From contig NZ_JBBDYL010000025.1 in the NCBI RefSeq assembly GCF_040901545.1, forward strand, positions 1 through 37,757: a DNA stretch of 37,757 nt. The letters run 5' to 3'. Positions 1 through 7,611 of this stretch are shown here, piece by piece; within the stretch, counting starts at the first letter, position 1, and each line of letters starts with the position of its first letter. The notes under the pieces were generated by a model. It searched no databases, was not told the origin of the DNA, and saw only the letters and a program-made list of their open reading frames with translations. The stretch comes from Sulfuricaulis sp040901545 (lineage in GTDB: Bacteria > Pseudomonadota > Gammaproteobacteria > Acidiferrobacterales > Sulfurifustaceae). The position numbers and the translations under genes are program-made.

Positions 1-404
1 GTCATTCCGGCTAAAGCCGGAATCCAGGTTTTGAATGGTTCGCGCGCTTTGCGCGCGACTCAAAAGCATAATTGCGGGTGGCTCCGCCCCTGCACCCTGG
101 GTTACCTTTCTTTGCTCGTGCAAAGAAAGGTAACCGAAAGAAAGCACGCCCCCGAGTCTGCGCCCGCACACTACGCGGATTCCCTCACCCCGTCGGTCGC
201 TTCAGCGGGTGCGCATACGGCGCATCCCTGCGCCGGATGCGCACGCTCGCGATCCCTCGCTCGCCCCTTCGGGCCGGCTCTTCGGCTTCCCTCGGGGTTC
301 GGCTTGACTCAGGGGGTGATTAGCAGAACCATGACAAAGTTATATGCCGTAAGCGCCAGAAAGCTCAATGATATTGAAACCATATTTTAGGGAGGGGAGC
401 AAAC
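1..404. repeat. Palindromic repeat region without a gene
   Basis: No gene is supported here. Bases 1-27 form a REP-like hairpin (gtcattccgg, loop taaa, then the complementary arm and ccag). An inverted relative lies at 1382-1408. Bases 100-114 and 121-135 form a perfect 15-bp inverted repeat (ggttacctttctttg) around the loop ctcgtg. The rest is GC-rich sequence with many short palindromes. Open frames across it have no plausible protein composition or ribosome binding site and look like frames through repeat DNA. Confidence 0.7.
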
Positions 405-623
405 ATGCCGACGAAAGTTCTTGATCCAAATAACCTCGGAATGGACGAGGACTGGGAAGGGAACAACGCCGCCTTCCGTTGTCCTCATTGCAGTAAAGTT
501 TATATTGTTAGTGGAAGCGGGGTTCATCATGGTGTTCGGAAATGCCCGAACTGCGAAAAGTCAACCGCACGTTGCGATATCAAGGGAAAAAAATCTGGAG
601 GGTCTGCAAGTTTAGAATGGTGA
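405..623 (+). CDS. Small zinc-ribbon protein, function unknown
   Basis: Predicted 72-residue soluble protein. It has two CxxC knuckles, CPHC near residue 26 and CPNC near residue 47, spaced as in a zinc ribbon, so it probably binds one zinc ion and may contact nucleic acid or a partner protein. A good ribosome binding site (ggaggggag) lies 7-8 bases before the ATG. It is the first of three same-strand small genes lying between inverted REP-like repeats. I do not recognise a named family. The zinc-ribbon call is seen in the sequence; any role is unknown. Confidence 0.6.
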   Translation: MPTKVLDPNNLGMDEDWEGNNAAFRCPHCSKVYIVSGSGVHHGVRKCPNCEKSTARCDIKGKKSGGSASLEW

Positions 624-696
624 ACCGTTATGGGATGTTCAGCAATTCGTAATGAGTAAATGATGGATATTAGCCAAATGTATTAATAACGAATAC

Positions 697-1062
697 ATGA
701 TTTATCTTTTACATTCGTCTCTTGCTTTGACCACATTTTTGTTGGTCCTCAATACCTTTCTCAGGGGAGCATGGAAAGAAAATATCAATATAGTCTTAAG
801 TCTGTTGTTTATTACTCTACTAATTACATGTTTTGTATTTTTTGGATGGAAAGCAGGAATTGTCGCTCTAACTCTTACCTTTCTATATGGAGCTGTGTCA
901 CGTTCTTTCGCTGTTCGCCTTGCTGCTAGAATACACACACTTCCGGGCGAACCCCCGCCCAATTTTATTGGTCTTCCCCCAGCTGCTCTTGAGCGTATCT
1001 CGCAAGAAATAAGGCCGTCTAACCTCTCCGAGGAGATGGTTGGGGATGGTTGTCTCGCGTAG
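697..1062 (+). CDS. Small membrane protein, unknown function
   Basis: Predicted 121-residue protein. Three hydrophobic stretches lie in the first 75 residues (about 2-21, 29-48 and 50-68). A polar tail of about 50 residues contains prolines (PGEPPP), so it looks like a small inner-membrane protein with a cytoplasmic or periplasmic tail. The region is visibly more AT-rich than the rest of the window, suggesting acquisition. No clear ribosome binding site precedes the ATG. Its end overlaps the start of the next gene, which argues that both are real and cotranscribed. I do not recognise the family. Confidence 0.5.
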   Translation: MIYLLHSSLALTTFLLVLNTFLRGAWKENINIVLSLLFITLLITCFVFFGWKAGIVALTLTFLYGAVSRSFAVRLAARIHTLPGEPPPNFIGLPPAALERISQEIRPSNLSEEMVGDGCLA

Positions 1063-1357
1063 TGATAAATATCAAAGAGCCAGAGAAGATTTGCTTAACT
1101 ATTGCGAGGAACGTACTGAGATTCAAGAAATATTGAAAGAATTTAATGCATCACGAGCAACACTTGAAAAACTCTATTCTCAACTAACCATGGCGGGCGC
1201 AGGACAGTGGCGTGGTGGTCACTATGTGGCGGCATCTGCAATAGCATATCCCCAAACACTACGATTTCTTTTAAAACATCAATCTAAAGGGGATTTACCA
1301 GTCGAGACTGCTTGGAAACTTCTTATGTATTTTGAAAAAGGGGCGGCACTAGACTAA
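1046..1357 (+). CDS. Hypothetical protein, helical
   Basis: Predicted protein of 103 residues from the ATG at 1046, chosen because AGGAG at 1031-1035 is 10 bases upstream. An in-frame TTG at 1040 is the alternative. It overlaps the preceding membrane-protein gene by 17 bases. The first half is charged and helical (RAREDLLNYCEERTEIQEIL) with possible coiled-coil character. No signal peptide or membrane span is seen. The family is not recognised. The overlap suggests it acts with the upstream membrane protein, but this is inference. Confidence 0.5.
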   Translation: MVVSRSDKYQRAREDLLNYCEERTEIQEILKEFNASRATLEKLYSQLTMAGAGQWRGGHYVAASAIAYPQTLRFLLKHQSKGDLPVETAWKLLMYFEKGAALD

Positions 1358-1381
1358 AAACACAATACTTATATTAAGACA

Positions 1382-1408
1382 CTGGATTCCGACTTTCGTC
1401 GGAATGAC
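1382..1408. repeat. REP-like hairpin, inverted partner of 1-27
   Basis: This 27-bp palindrome is the reverse complement of bases 1-27 except in the inner stem, where the arm reads GAC/GTC instead of GGC/GCC. The change is compensated on both sides, so the hairpin is preserved. It closes the three-gene AT-rich segment. Bases 1409-1499 hold nothing I can identify. Confidence 0.7.
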
Positions 1409-1499
1409 AACTCGATGTAAAAAGCGAAATCAAATAAACTTCGCGTTGAACACCCACACCACCGGTTCAACGAATTGACCCCAACGTCAGTTGTAATCG

Positions 1500-1697
1500 T
1501 TATGCCGCAATGCCTTCAACAATCAGATGCCGTACGTCAGTGCGCCGGCTTGCATGCTCGAACGTAATTGCGCAGACATGGCCCTTTGCGTCGACATCAA
1601 GGATAGTGTTTTCATCCAGATCTTTGGATTCCGCTATATCGCTGTCGCGGAACTCTATGTATAGGGTGTCAGTGTCTTCGAAGTAGCTGACTTTCAC
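1500..1697 (-). CDS. DUF2283 family protein
   Basis: A 65-residue protein. It opens with the DUF2283 pattern MKVSYFEDTDTLYIEFRDS and continues with a short repeat of strands (DENTILDVDAKGHVCAITFEHAS), the hallmark of this small family. DUF2283 proteins are often paired with DUF4258-type proteins, and the pair is suspected of acting like a toxin-antitoxin module; that function is not proven. The ATG overlaps the stop of the upstream gene (ATGA at 1694-1697), so the two are translationally coupled. Family assignment is confident, function is not. Confidence 0.8.
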   Translation of the reverse strand: MKVSYFEDTDTLYIEFRDSDIAESKDLDENTILDVDAKGHVCAITFEHASRRTDVRHLIVEGIAA

Positions 1698-1969
1698 GGC
1701 TTATGCCCTCTGTCGAAAAATGCATTGTGTACGGTTTCTCCATCCGGCAGCAAGACCACCCGGAGATAGCGACCTTCCGCCTCTTCGATTCTAGCCCAAC
1801 CAACGGGGTCACACTCGATTGAAGATGAACAGACTACCAATTTTCTAAGGATTGCACCGCCGCGCGCAGCGGTAAAATTGACACGCTCGATGTCCTGAAC
1901 CTGCCAGCCCGTCTGTACCAGCAAATTATTAATCGTTTTCCGTACATCTTGTTCAAGCTGCGGAACCAA
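1694..1969 (-). CDS. HsdR N-terminal fragment fused to a DUF4258-like tail
   Basis: A 91-residue reading frame starting at TTG (1969) with GGAGAG five bases upstream. Residues about 4-38 (LEQDVRKTINNLLVQTGWQV, then QDIERVNFTAARGGAI) resemble the extreme N-terminus of type I restriction R subunits, where this helix and the ARG..AI strand are typical. The remainder (about 52-91: ARIEEAEGRYLRVVLLPDGE, then TVHNAFFDRGHKP) resembles the C-terminal strand region of DUF4258 proteins, the usual partner of DUF2283. The frame therefore looks like a chimera made by deletion. Whether it is expressed as one protein is unknown. Alternatively the first part is a family-specific extension and the HsdR likeness is chance. 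Confidence 0.5.
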   Translation of the reverse strand: MVPQLEQDVRKTINNLLVQTGWQVQDIERVNFTAARGGAILRKLVVCSSSIECDPVGWARIEEAEGRYLRVVLLPDGETVHNAFFDRGHKP

Positions 1970-2152
1970 GGCTGCTCTCCGAATATCCCGTCCCGATGGT
2001 CGGGGAATCGTAACAACAAGGATAAGAAACGCCAGTCCCAGTTCGGATTATCGCTTGAATGCCGGAGTCCGAGGCGTTTGTTTTGATTCCCCCGTTGAGC
2101 GAGTCGGGTGTGTTTCGCGCCTGATCGATATCACCGTCCCCCTGCCCGCGGA

Positions 2153-4279
2153 TTAAGGCTTGTGTCTCGGCAAATGGACATGCGGGGTGCGCCCGCTACG
2201 GTTTGCCACCAGCCATCGATCGAGCTCCTCGGAGGGCATGGGGCGGGCAAACAGAAAGCCCTGCATTTGATGACAATGATGGTTACGCAGAAAAGCATGT
2301 TGTTCTTCCGTCTCAACCCCCTCCGCGACCACCTTGATCCCAAGGCTTCGGGCCAGCGCCAGGATGGCGTCCGTAATCGCCACGTCATCGCGTTTGTCCG
2401 GCAATCCTTTGACGAAATTGCGGTCGATCTTCAACGTATGTATCGGAAAGCGCTTGAGATAAGCCAGGGAGGAATATCCCGTTCCGAAATCATCCAGGGC
2501 GATGCTCACTCCGAGTTCCGCGACGCTCTCAAGTATTTTTTCGCTTTTGTCCGCGTTCTGAATGAGCACACTTTCGGTGATCTCCAGTTCCAAGGCTTTA
2601 GGATCCAAGCCGGTTTCCTGTAAAATTTTTTTCAAGTTATCCGAGAAATCGTGCTGCGAAATCTGCCGTGCGGAAACGTTTACCGCGAGCCGCAATTGTC
2701 CATAACCGTTTCCCTGCAATGATTTGATATGCCGGCAGGCGGTGCGCAAGATCCAATTTCCAACCTGGACGATTAAACCCAATTCTTCCAGCAACGGGAT
2801 GAAAGTCAGCGGTGGGATCAGGCCTTTATCCGGATGATTCCAACGCAATAAAGCCTCCAGAGCGATCGTCTTTTTCCCGGACGCGTCAAGCATGGGCTGG
2901 TAATGAAGCACGAACTCCTCGCGATTGAGTGCGTGGTGCAATTCCCGGTCAATCTGCATTCGTTCTTTGGCCCTGGCGCTCATTTCCCGGGTATAGAAAT
3001 GAAAGCCGTTCCCTCCTTCTTTTTTTGAAAGCAGCATGGCGCTTTCCGCGTTTTTCATTAAATTTTCAACGTCAAGGCCGTCGACCGGATAAACGCTTAG
3101 TCCGATACTCGCGGTCAGATAGACATCTTCATTCTGCACTGAGAAGGGGTTGGAAAAGCCGTCAATGAGTTTCTGAACAACGGTCGAAATACGTTCAGCC
3201 TGATCGACACCTTCGAGCAATATAGCGAACTGATCGGAACCCAGCCGGGCGATGGTGTCGCTCTTGCGCATGCAGGAAATAATGCGATCTCCGATTTCCT
3301 TCAGCGATTGATTACCCGCTTCGTATCCATAAGAGTCGTTTAATTGCTTGAACCGGTCGATATCCAGAACCAATACCCCCAGCTTCTTTTCTTCGCGCTC
3401 AGCTCTTGTTATCGCGTGACCCAATCGCTCCTGAAACAACACGCGATTGTAAAGACGAGTTACAGGGTCGTACCAGGAAATATACGAGGAGGCATCCTCC
3501 CGCGCATTAGTTTCGGAAAGAATCTGGACGTTAATAACCCAGTCGCGCCGATTGGCGTTGTCGATATTCATGAAATCAAGCATGACCGGGTGTCTGACTC
3601 CATTTTTGTGCATCGCGTAGACAGCGTACGGCGGTTTCTCCGAGACGGGACTGGTAAATTCCCGGTCGTCCTTCACGGCATCCGGTTCCCAGGACAACTC
3701 GGGAAACAGTACCGCAAGCGGCCGGCCTAACAGTTCGAGCATGACGTAACCAAACGACAACTCGGCATGTTTATTGATCCAGGTGATACGCTGCTGATCG
3801 TTGACGAATAACACCGGGTAGGGCACGCTATCCAACACCTTGCGGTATTGCAATTCCGAGTATTCTTCTGCCACCGCAGCGCGCATTTGGTTGTCCTGGG
3901 AAATCATCCCGGTGGGAATTTCCGCAACCGAAAGCATGATATTTCGTGGTTTGCCCGTGGTGTCCGGAATGGTGGTGCCCGCGAGCAATACCAGCCGGAT
4001 CTGACCGTTTTTGTGAATTAACGGGAATTCCGCATGAAATTTTTGAAATGGACTGTCAACGAGTCCCACAAGGATATCTCGTACATCCCCTTTTTTTTCT
4101 GTGGAAATGAATCTCAAAAAATTCCTACCGGAAATATCCTGCGGGTGTTCGCCGACCAGACGCGCGAATGCCGGGTTGGCAGTGAGAATAACTCCTTCCT
4201 GGTCGGCCAATGCGATGCCAAACGCTGCATTGTTAAAAAAATACCTGAACGGCAGGTTAAGAATTTCCTCCTCAGCCAT
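2153..4279 (-). CDS. PAS-PAS-GGDEF-EAL cyclic-di-GMP enzyme
   Basis: About 708 residues from the ATG at 4279. The frame also has an ATG at 4330, but 4279 fits the overlap with the upstream gene and the start of the first PAS domain (NLPFRYFFNNAAFGIALADQ). Order: PAS (about 5-115), PAS (about 140-255), GGDEF (about 270-430), EAL (about 445-695). The GGDEF signature is degenerate, reading RLGSDQF where RxGGDEF is expected, although the metal-binding DIDRFK is present. The EAL domain is complete: EALLRW, NVSARQ, ELEITES, DDFGTGYSSL, KIDRNF, AEGVET and QGFLFARP. It is most likely a cyclic-di-GMP phosphodiesterase whose GGDEF domain binds GTP as a sensor or is weakly active. It is the last gene of the luxI transcript. 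Confidence 0.9.
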   Translation of the reverse strand: MAEEEILNLPFRYFFNNAAFGIALADQEGVILTANPAFARLVGEHPQDISGRNFLRFISTEKKGDVRDILVGLVDSPFQKFHAEFPLIHKNGQIRLVLLAGTTIPDTTGKPRNIMLSVAEIPTGMISQDNQMRAAVAEEYSELQYRKVLDSVPYPVLFVNDQQRITWINKHAELSFGYVMLELLGRPLAVLFPELSWEPDAVKDDREFTSPVSEKPPYAVYAMHKNGVRHPVMLDFMNIDNANRRDWVINVQILSETNAREDASSYISWYDPVTRLYNRVLFQERLGHAITRAEREEKKLGVLVLDIDRFKQLNDSYGYEAGNQSLKEIGDRIISCMRKSDTIARLGSDQFAILLEGVDQAERISTVVQKLIDGFSNPFSVQNEDVYLTASIGLSVYPVDGLDVENLMKNAESAMLLSKKEGGNGFHFYTREMSARAKERMQIDRELHHALNREEFVLHYQPMLDASGKKTIALEALLRWNHPDKGLIPPLTFIPLLEELGLIVQVGNWILRTACRHIKSLQGNGYGQLRLAVNVSARQISQHDFSDNLKKILQETGLDPKALELEITESVLIQNADKSEKILESVAELGVSIALDDFGTGYSSLAYLKRFPIHTLKIDRNFVKGLPDKRDDVAITDAILALARSLGIKVVAEGVETEEQHAFLRNHHCHQMQGFLFARPMPSEELDRWLVANRSGRTPHVHLPRHKP

Positions 4280-4721
4280 TGCGCCACCGCTCTTTTTTGC
4301 ACGGCGCGTGGTATTCAAAAATAATCGCACCCGCGTCGTACAGTGCAGACGGATCAGGCAAGGTGCGGTGTTTTATTAAATCATGCAGACCGCAATGAAG
4401 CTGCAGTATCCCGTTTTTGGACCATTTCACACCGCATCTTGCGTGATTTGCGGATCCGGGATCGAAAGTGTTTGCCTGCACCGGCGTAACACGGTTTCGG
4501 CAAGCTTCAGGACCCATTGCGCGAATGAAGCGTGCAATATCCTTGTCGCCCCTGTTTACAGCACGGCCGTCGATGATCGCCCAGTCGTATCCGTTTTTGA
4601 GTAAATCCACGATCGCACGGGCACCATCCGCGCAAAGGATGATCTCGTGATCGCTGGAATGTGCCAGGGCCTGAAGCAGGGCCGTGGCTTCGACCTCGCC
4701 GCCGGCCAGAAGGATTTTCAT
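4272..4721 (-). CDS. Degenerate response-regulator receiver protein
   Basis: A 149-residue stand-alone receiver-like protein. The start MKILLAGGEVEATALLQALA aligns with the usual IL-VDD- opening, but the acidic metal-binding pair is replaced by AGGE. The strand ending in the phospho-acceptor position is kept (YDWAIIDG). The later switch Thr and the conserved Lys are not evident: the region matching xxLTANxF..C..AGMD..LSKP reads VQANTFDPG...ARCGVKWSKNGILQL. It is probably a pseudo-receiver that cannot be phosphorylated in the normal way. Its start overlaps the luxI stop (ATGA) and its end overlaps the GGDEF-EAL start by 8 bases, so it is translated with both. The function is inferred only from context, possibly as an adaptor for the cyclic-di-GMP protein. 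Confidence 0.7.
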   Translation of the reverse strand: MKILLAGGEVEATALLQALAHSSDHEIILCADGARAIVDLLKNGYDWAIIDGRAVNRGDKDIARFIRAMGPEACRNRVTPVQANTFDPGSANHARCGVKWSKNGILQLHCGLHDLIKHRTLPDPSALYDAGAIIFEYHAPCKKERWRNG

Positions 4722-5344
4722 GCGGCGATGCGTGATATGCCCGATGCAGCGTGATTGCTATAGACGACATTTCGGAATTGTTCATTAATATCCACCCAAC
4801 AGGCGACGGTGAGGACTTTGCCGACACGCTGCGCCTTGTGGTTTCCGAAACGAGAGATTGGCAGGCCGGTTCGTTTCAAAAGCCGCTCTAACGCCACGCT
4901 GGTAACGGTGATATAACGCTGGATGCCATGTTGTTGTGCAAAATCGTAGACGGATCGAATCATGTCAAAAGTCAACAAATTCAAGGTTGCCTGAGTTTGT
5001 TCCGTGCTGTCGCTCGGAAGAACAGCAAACCGGCTCAATTCCCAGATAACAGGGTCATGTGGAGCTTCATCGCCGCAAAGCAACTGGGGAAAGGTGTCTT
5101 TCAGCATGTAAGGCCCAGTTGTAGGAAGTAATCGCCAACAAGCTTCGATTTCATTCTGGTAATTCCGGGCAAGCATGTAGATGGGATCTAATTCGTCGTA
5201 ATAATCCCGTTCCATGCCGTTTTCATTTCCGACGTCCCAACCCAGGCGTTCGTAAAACACCTTGTGGCGGAAGCAATACATCTTGTTCAGGGTGTTGCTG
5301 TCGAGAATGGGGTCATGCGCGTGTCCCACCAGTATCTGGTGCAT
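4718..5344 (-). CDS. luxI: LuxI-family acyl-homoserine lactone synthase
   Basis: A 208-residue protein that makes an N-acyl-homoserine lactone from S-adenosylmethionine and an acyl carrier. The family's invariant residues are present with the right spacing: R26, F30 and W36 (FRHKVFYERLGW), D47 and D50 (RDYYDEL), R71 (CWRLLP), E102 and R105 (WELSRF). GGAGGG lies 8 bases before the ATG. It is the first gene of a coupled series with the pseudo-receiver and GGDEF-EAL genes, and it lies directly behind two luxR genes on the same strand. A lux box sits about 60 bases upstream, so autoinduction is expected. The acyl chain length and substituent cannot be read from the sequence. Confidence 0.95.
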   Translation of the reverse strand: MHQILVGHAHDPILDSNTLNKMYCFRHKVFYERLGWDVGNENGMERDYYDELDPIYMLARNYQNEIEACWRLLPTTGPYMLKDTFPQLLCGDEAPHDPVIWELSRFAVLPSDSTEQTQATLNLLTFDMIRSVYDFAQQHGIQRYITVTSVALERLLKRTGLPISRFGNHKAQRVGKVLTVACWVDINEQFRNVVYSNHAASGISRIAA

Positions 5345-5349
5345 TTTCC

Positions 5350-5376
5350 GTACCCTCCTTAAAAGTGAGGAGGTAC
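5350..5376 (-). promoter_or_regulatory. Hairpin covering the luxI ribosome binding site
   Basis: On the minus strand GTACCTCC is followed 10 bases later by GGAG-G-GTAC, giving an 8-bp stem with one bulged G. The 3' arm is the luxI Shine-Dalgarno sequence. The 5' arm falls at the predicted transcript start (near 5371), so whether the full stem is in the RNA depends on the exact start. It could restrain translation of luxI; this is inference from base pairing alone. Confidence 0.45.
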
Positions 5377-5423
5377 AGTAAACAGGACTTTAGAAGTTCA
5401 GGTAGCTGTAAAATCTTACAGGG
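5377..5423 (-). promoter_or_regulatory. lux box and promoter of luxI
   Basis: Bases 5404-5423 contain CTGTA-N6-TACAG with a GAT centre on the minus strand (CCTGTAAGATTTTACAG), very close to the classic LuxR operator. A LuxR-activated promoter usually has the box centred near -42. That predicts a start near 5371 and a -10 at 5377-5382, where TTTACT is found (4 of 6 to TATAAT). No good -35 is seen, as expected for an activator-dependent promoter. Confidence 0.85.
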
Positions 5424-5510
5424 TGAGGTAAAAGCGCTTGTTTGCGGGCAGCTATAAAACAAACCAGCGCGGGTGACAATACCGCCGCGTGTTCCGGGAA
5501 GGAGATGAAG

Positions 5511-6260
5511 CTACTCTAGCTGGGGAGAAATCAGGCCGAGGGAAACCGCACGTGCCACCGCTTGTTGGCGTTTGACGACCTTGAGTTTGCCCGCCGCATT
5601 CTGCAGGTGGAAGACAACAGTTCGCTCGGAAACGCCAAGGATATGCGAGGTTTCCCAAGTGGTCTTTCCTTCAGCGGACCAGAGCAGGCATTGTTTTTCA
5701 CGGTCGGTGAGATGCACCCGGGACAGAGAGAGCACTTGATGTTCGAACACCCTACGCACAGCTTCATGCAGGTATGCTGAAAATAAAGAGGCATAAGGCA
5801 ACGCTTCCTGGATCGTGGGTTTTGCCTGAGCGTGACTTTTGGTGGAAGCCAAATTGAGCATCGCAAACTCTCCTTGGGCCGAGTGGATCGGGAAACTGAC
5901 ACCGCTGTTTAGACCGAATTCACGAGCTTCTCCCATGAACATGCGAATCTGTTCGTCACTATTCTCTTGTGGCCCAACTTGGTCCCAGGATATCGGCGTC
6001 AAATGAGTCGCACAATGCGACACGGTAGGATCGACGGCCATATAACCTTTCACGGTGTATCGTGTCCTCCATTCGTTAGGATAACCACTGATGAAGATAA
6101 AGTAGGGCTTGACAAAAGAGGTTGGGATACGTGCTCCGTAAAGAAAACGATCAAACCCGGAATATTCGCAGAAGTCAGCACAGAGCGAGTGGATTTCCTC
6201 TACGGTCTTTGCTTTTATGAGTAAATCGACCAATTCATGACAGTTTTTTCCAGGTGTCAT
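5511..6260 (-). CDS. LuxR-family AHL receptor (first copy)
   Basis: A 249-residue transcription factor with an N-terminal autoinducer-binding domain and a C-terminal LuxR HTH. Every residue of the signal-pocket set is present at canonical spacing: W57, Y61, D70, P71, W85 (EWRTRY, VDPTVSH, ISWDQ) and the later Gly in SGVSFPIH. The DNA-binding set E, L and G (REKQCLLWSAEG) is also present, followed by WETSHILGVSERTVVFHLQN. It is therefore a complete AHL receptor, likely acting at the lux box before luxI. It is a paralogue of the gene 40 bases upstream on the same strand. A GGAG lies about 13 bases before the ATG, rather far, so translation may be modest. Confidence 0.93.
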   Translation of the reverse strand: MTPGKNCHELVDLLIKAKTVEEIHSLCADFCEYSGFDRFLYGARIPTSFVKPYFIFISGYPNEWRTRYTVKGYMAVDPTVSHCATHLTPISWDQVGPQENSDEQIRMFMGEAREFGLNSGVSFPIHSAQGEFAMLNLASTKSHAQAKPTIQEALPYASLFSAYLHEAVRRVFEHQVLSLSRVHLTDREKQCLLWSAEGKTTWETSHILGVSERTVVFHLQNAAGKLKVVKRQQAVARAVSLGLISPQLE

Positions 6261-6299
6261 ATGTACGTTCTACTCCATTGGGTTAAAACTTCACTAGCA

Positions 6300-7043
6300 C
6301 TAAGGCGTAATCAGGCCGAGCGAGACCGCACGGGCCATGGCTTGCTCTGGGCTAAATACACCGAGTTTCTCACACGTGTTTTGCAAGTGGGAAATCACCG
6401 TATTTTCCGACACACCGAGGATTTCCGAGGTATCCCATGTTGTCTTGCCATTTGTTACCCAAAGCAGAGACTCTCGCTCTTGTTCAGCAAGTGTAACTAC
6501 CTTTAGGGGGATTTCCCGCTGCTGGAAAATCTTACGCACGTTTTCGTGCAAGCAGGCTGTGAACATATGAGTAAACGGGATAGCCTCAAGAATTTGGGCT
6601 TTAACCTGCTCGCGATCAAGATTCGACGCCGCGCTGAAAATGGCAAATTCTCCCTGAGGGCCGTGAACAGGAAAACTCACGCCACTGTTCAAGCTGAAAT
6701 CACGGGCTTCGCCCATGAAGTCGCGAACGATTTTGTCTTCCCGCTCCAATGATGTGATTTGTTCCCAGGAGTATGGCGTCAGGTGACTGACACAATGGTT
6801 TACCACTGGATCAATCGACATATACCCCCTGGCGAAATAACGCGTGCGCCATTCATCTTGATAACTACCGATAAATATGTAACGGGGTTTAATAATAGAT
6901 GCGGCAGCAGGAAATCTCGCGACGTATTGGAATTGATCGAAGTTGAATTGATTGCAAAGCGCGGAGCAGGCCGAATGAATCTCCTCGACGGTGCTAGCCT
7001 TCGACAGCGACTCGATCAACTCATGACAATTCGCGGGTGTCAT
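6300..7043 (-). CDS. LuxR-family AHL receptor (second copy)
   Basis: A 247-residue paralogue of the neighbouring LuxR with the same domain plan. The signal-pocket residues W57, Y61, D70, P71 and W85 are retained (EWRTRYF, IDPVVNH, YSWEQ). The HTH retains its E, L and G (EQERESLLWVTNG), followed by WDTSEILGVSENTVISHLQN. The HTH recognition helix differs from the first copy (ENTVISHL against ERTVVFHL), as do several pocket-lining stretches, so ligand or operator preference may have diverged. CGGAGGG lies 6 bases before the ATG, a stronger site than that of the first copy. The two genes probably share a transcript. Functional divergence is inference. Confidence 0.93.
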   Translation of the reverse strand: MTPANCHELIESLSKASTVEEIHSACSALCNQFNFDQFQYVARFPAAASIIKPRYIFIGSYQDEWRTRYFARGYMSIDPVVNHCVSHLTPYSWEQITSLEREDKIVRDFMGEARDFSLNSGVSFPVHGPQGEFAIFSAASNLDREQVKAQILEAIPFTHMFTACLHENVRKIFQQREIPLKVVTLAEQERESLLWVTNGKTTWDTSEILGVSENTVISHLQNTCEKLGVFSPEQAMARAVSLGLITP

Positions 7044-7611
7044 CGGAATCCCTCCGTGGGAAACTTTAATGGAACACCGTGATACATGCGTCGTGATGGT
7101 TACGCTAAACTACTTTTTCCCTGTTCGCAACGGGAATTAGCTTTAGGGAAGCTCCGATTAAGCCGGTTTTCATGCAAGGCCGATGAACCAAACGCCTGAA
7201 ATTCCAGTGCGCGGGGCTTGCAGCCCAAGGTGTAACAAAACACGTTGCACTTGTTCGGCGGGCGCCAATGCCCACTGGACATTGGCGACAATTTCGCCAG
7301 GGCGAGGTGGAGCGTTTGCGATTCACTGAATCGCGCTCCATCGAGCAGGCTTGCCATGGATGGCAAGTCCTGGAGTTCTTAGCGAGATAGGAAGATCGAG
7401 CTTAGAACTGAATTGGACGCGCTTCAGCGCGCCCCGCAGGGGTGCGCGCCAGGGGCGAGGCGGATAAGAAGACGGTCCGGTGGACCGTCTTCCCACCGAG
7501 CGGGCCGCCAGGGATGGCGGCCCTGGACTTTTGAGCGCCGCGGGACGCAAAGCGAGAAAGGCGCGCATCAAAACTCCGTCTCACCTTACAAAATTGGCCA
7601 TGTCGCCATGA
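7044..7611. repeat. Repeat-rich stretch upstream of the luxR pair
   Basis: No gene is supported. It contains three repeat blocks. Block one, 7208-7287, is shared with 8726-8798 and includes a hairpin around the loop aaaacac and a second palindrome at 7263-7287. Block two, 7287-7418, is nearly identical to 19213-19345 in the tRNA-Gln locus. Block three, about 7419-7586, is a looser relative of 19714-19845 with a perfect 11-bp palindrome (gaagacggtcc, loop ggt) near 7471-7495. The luxR promoter should lie in the first 160 bases, but I see no convincing -35/-10 pair. Confidence 0.75.

Noticed and set aside
31..390. Open frames of 119 and 83 residues
   Set aside because: They run through palindromic repeat DNA, have no ribosome binding site and have Arg/Ser/Pro-rich random composition.
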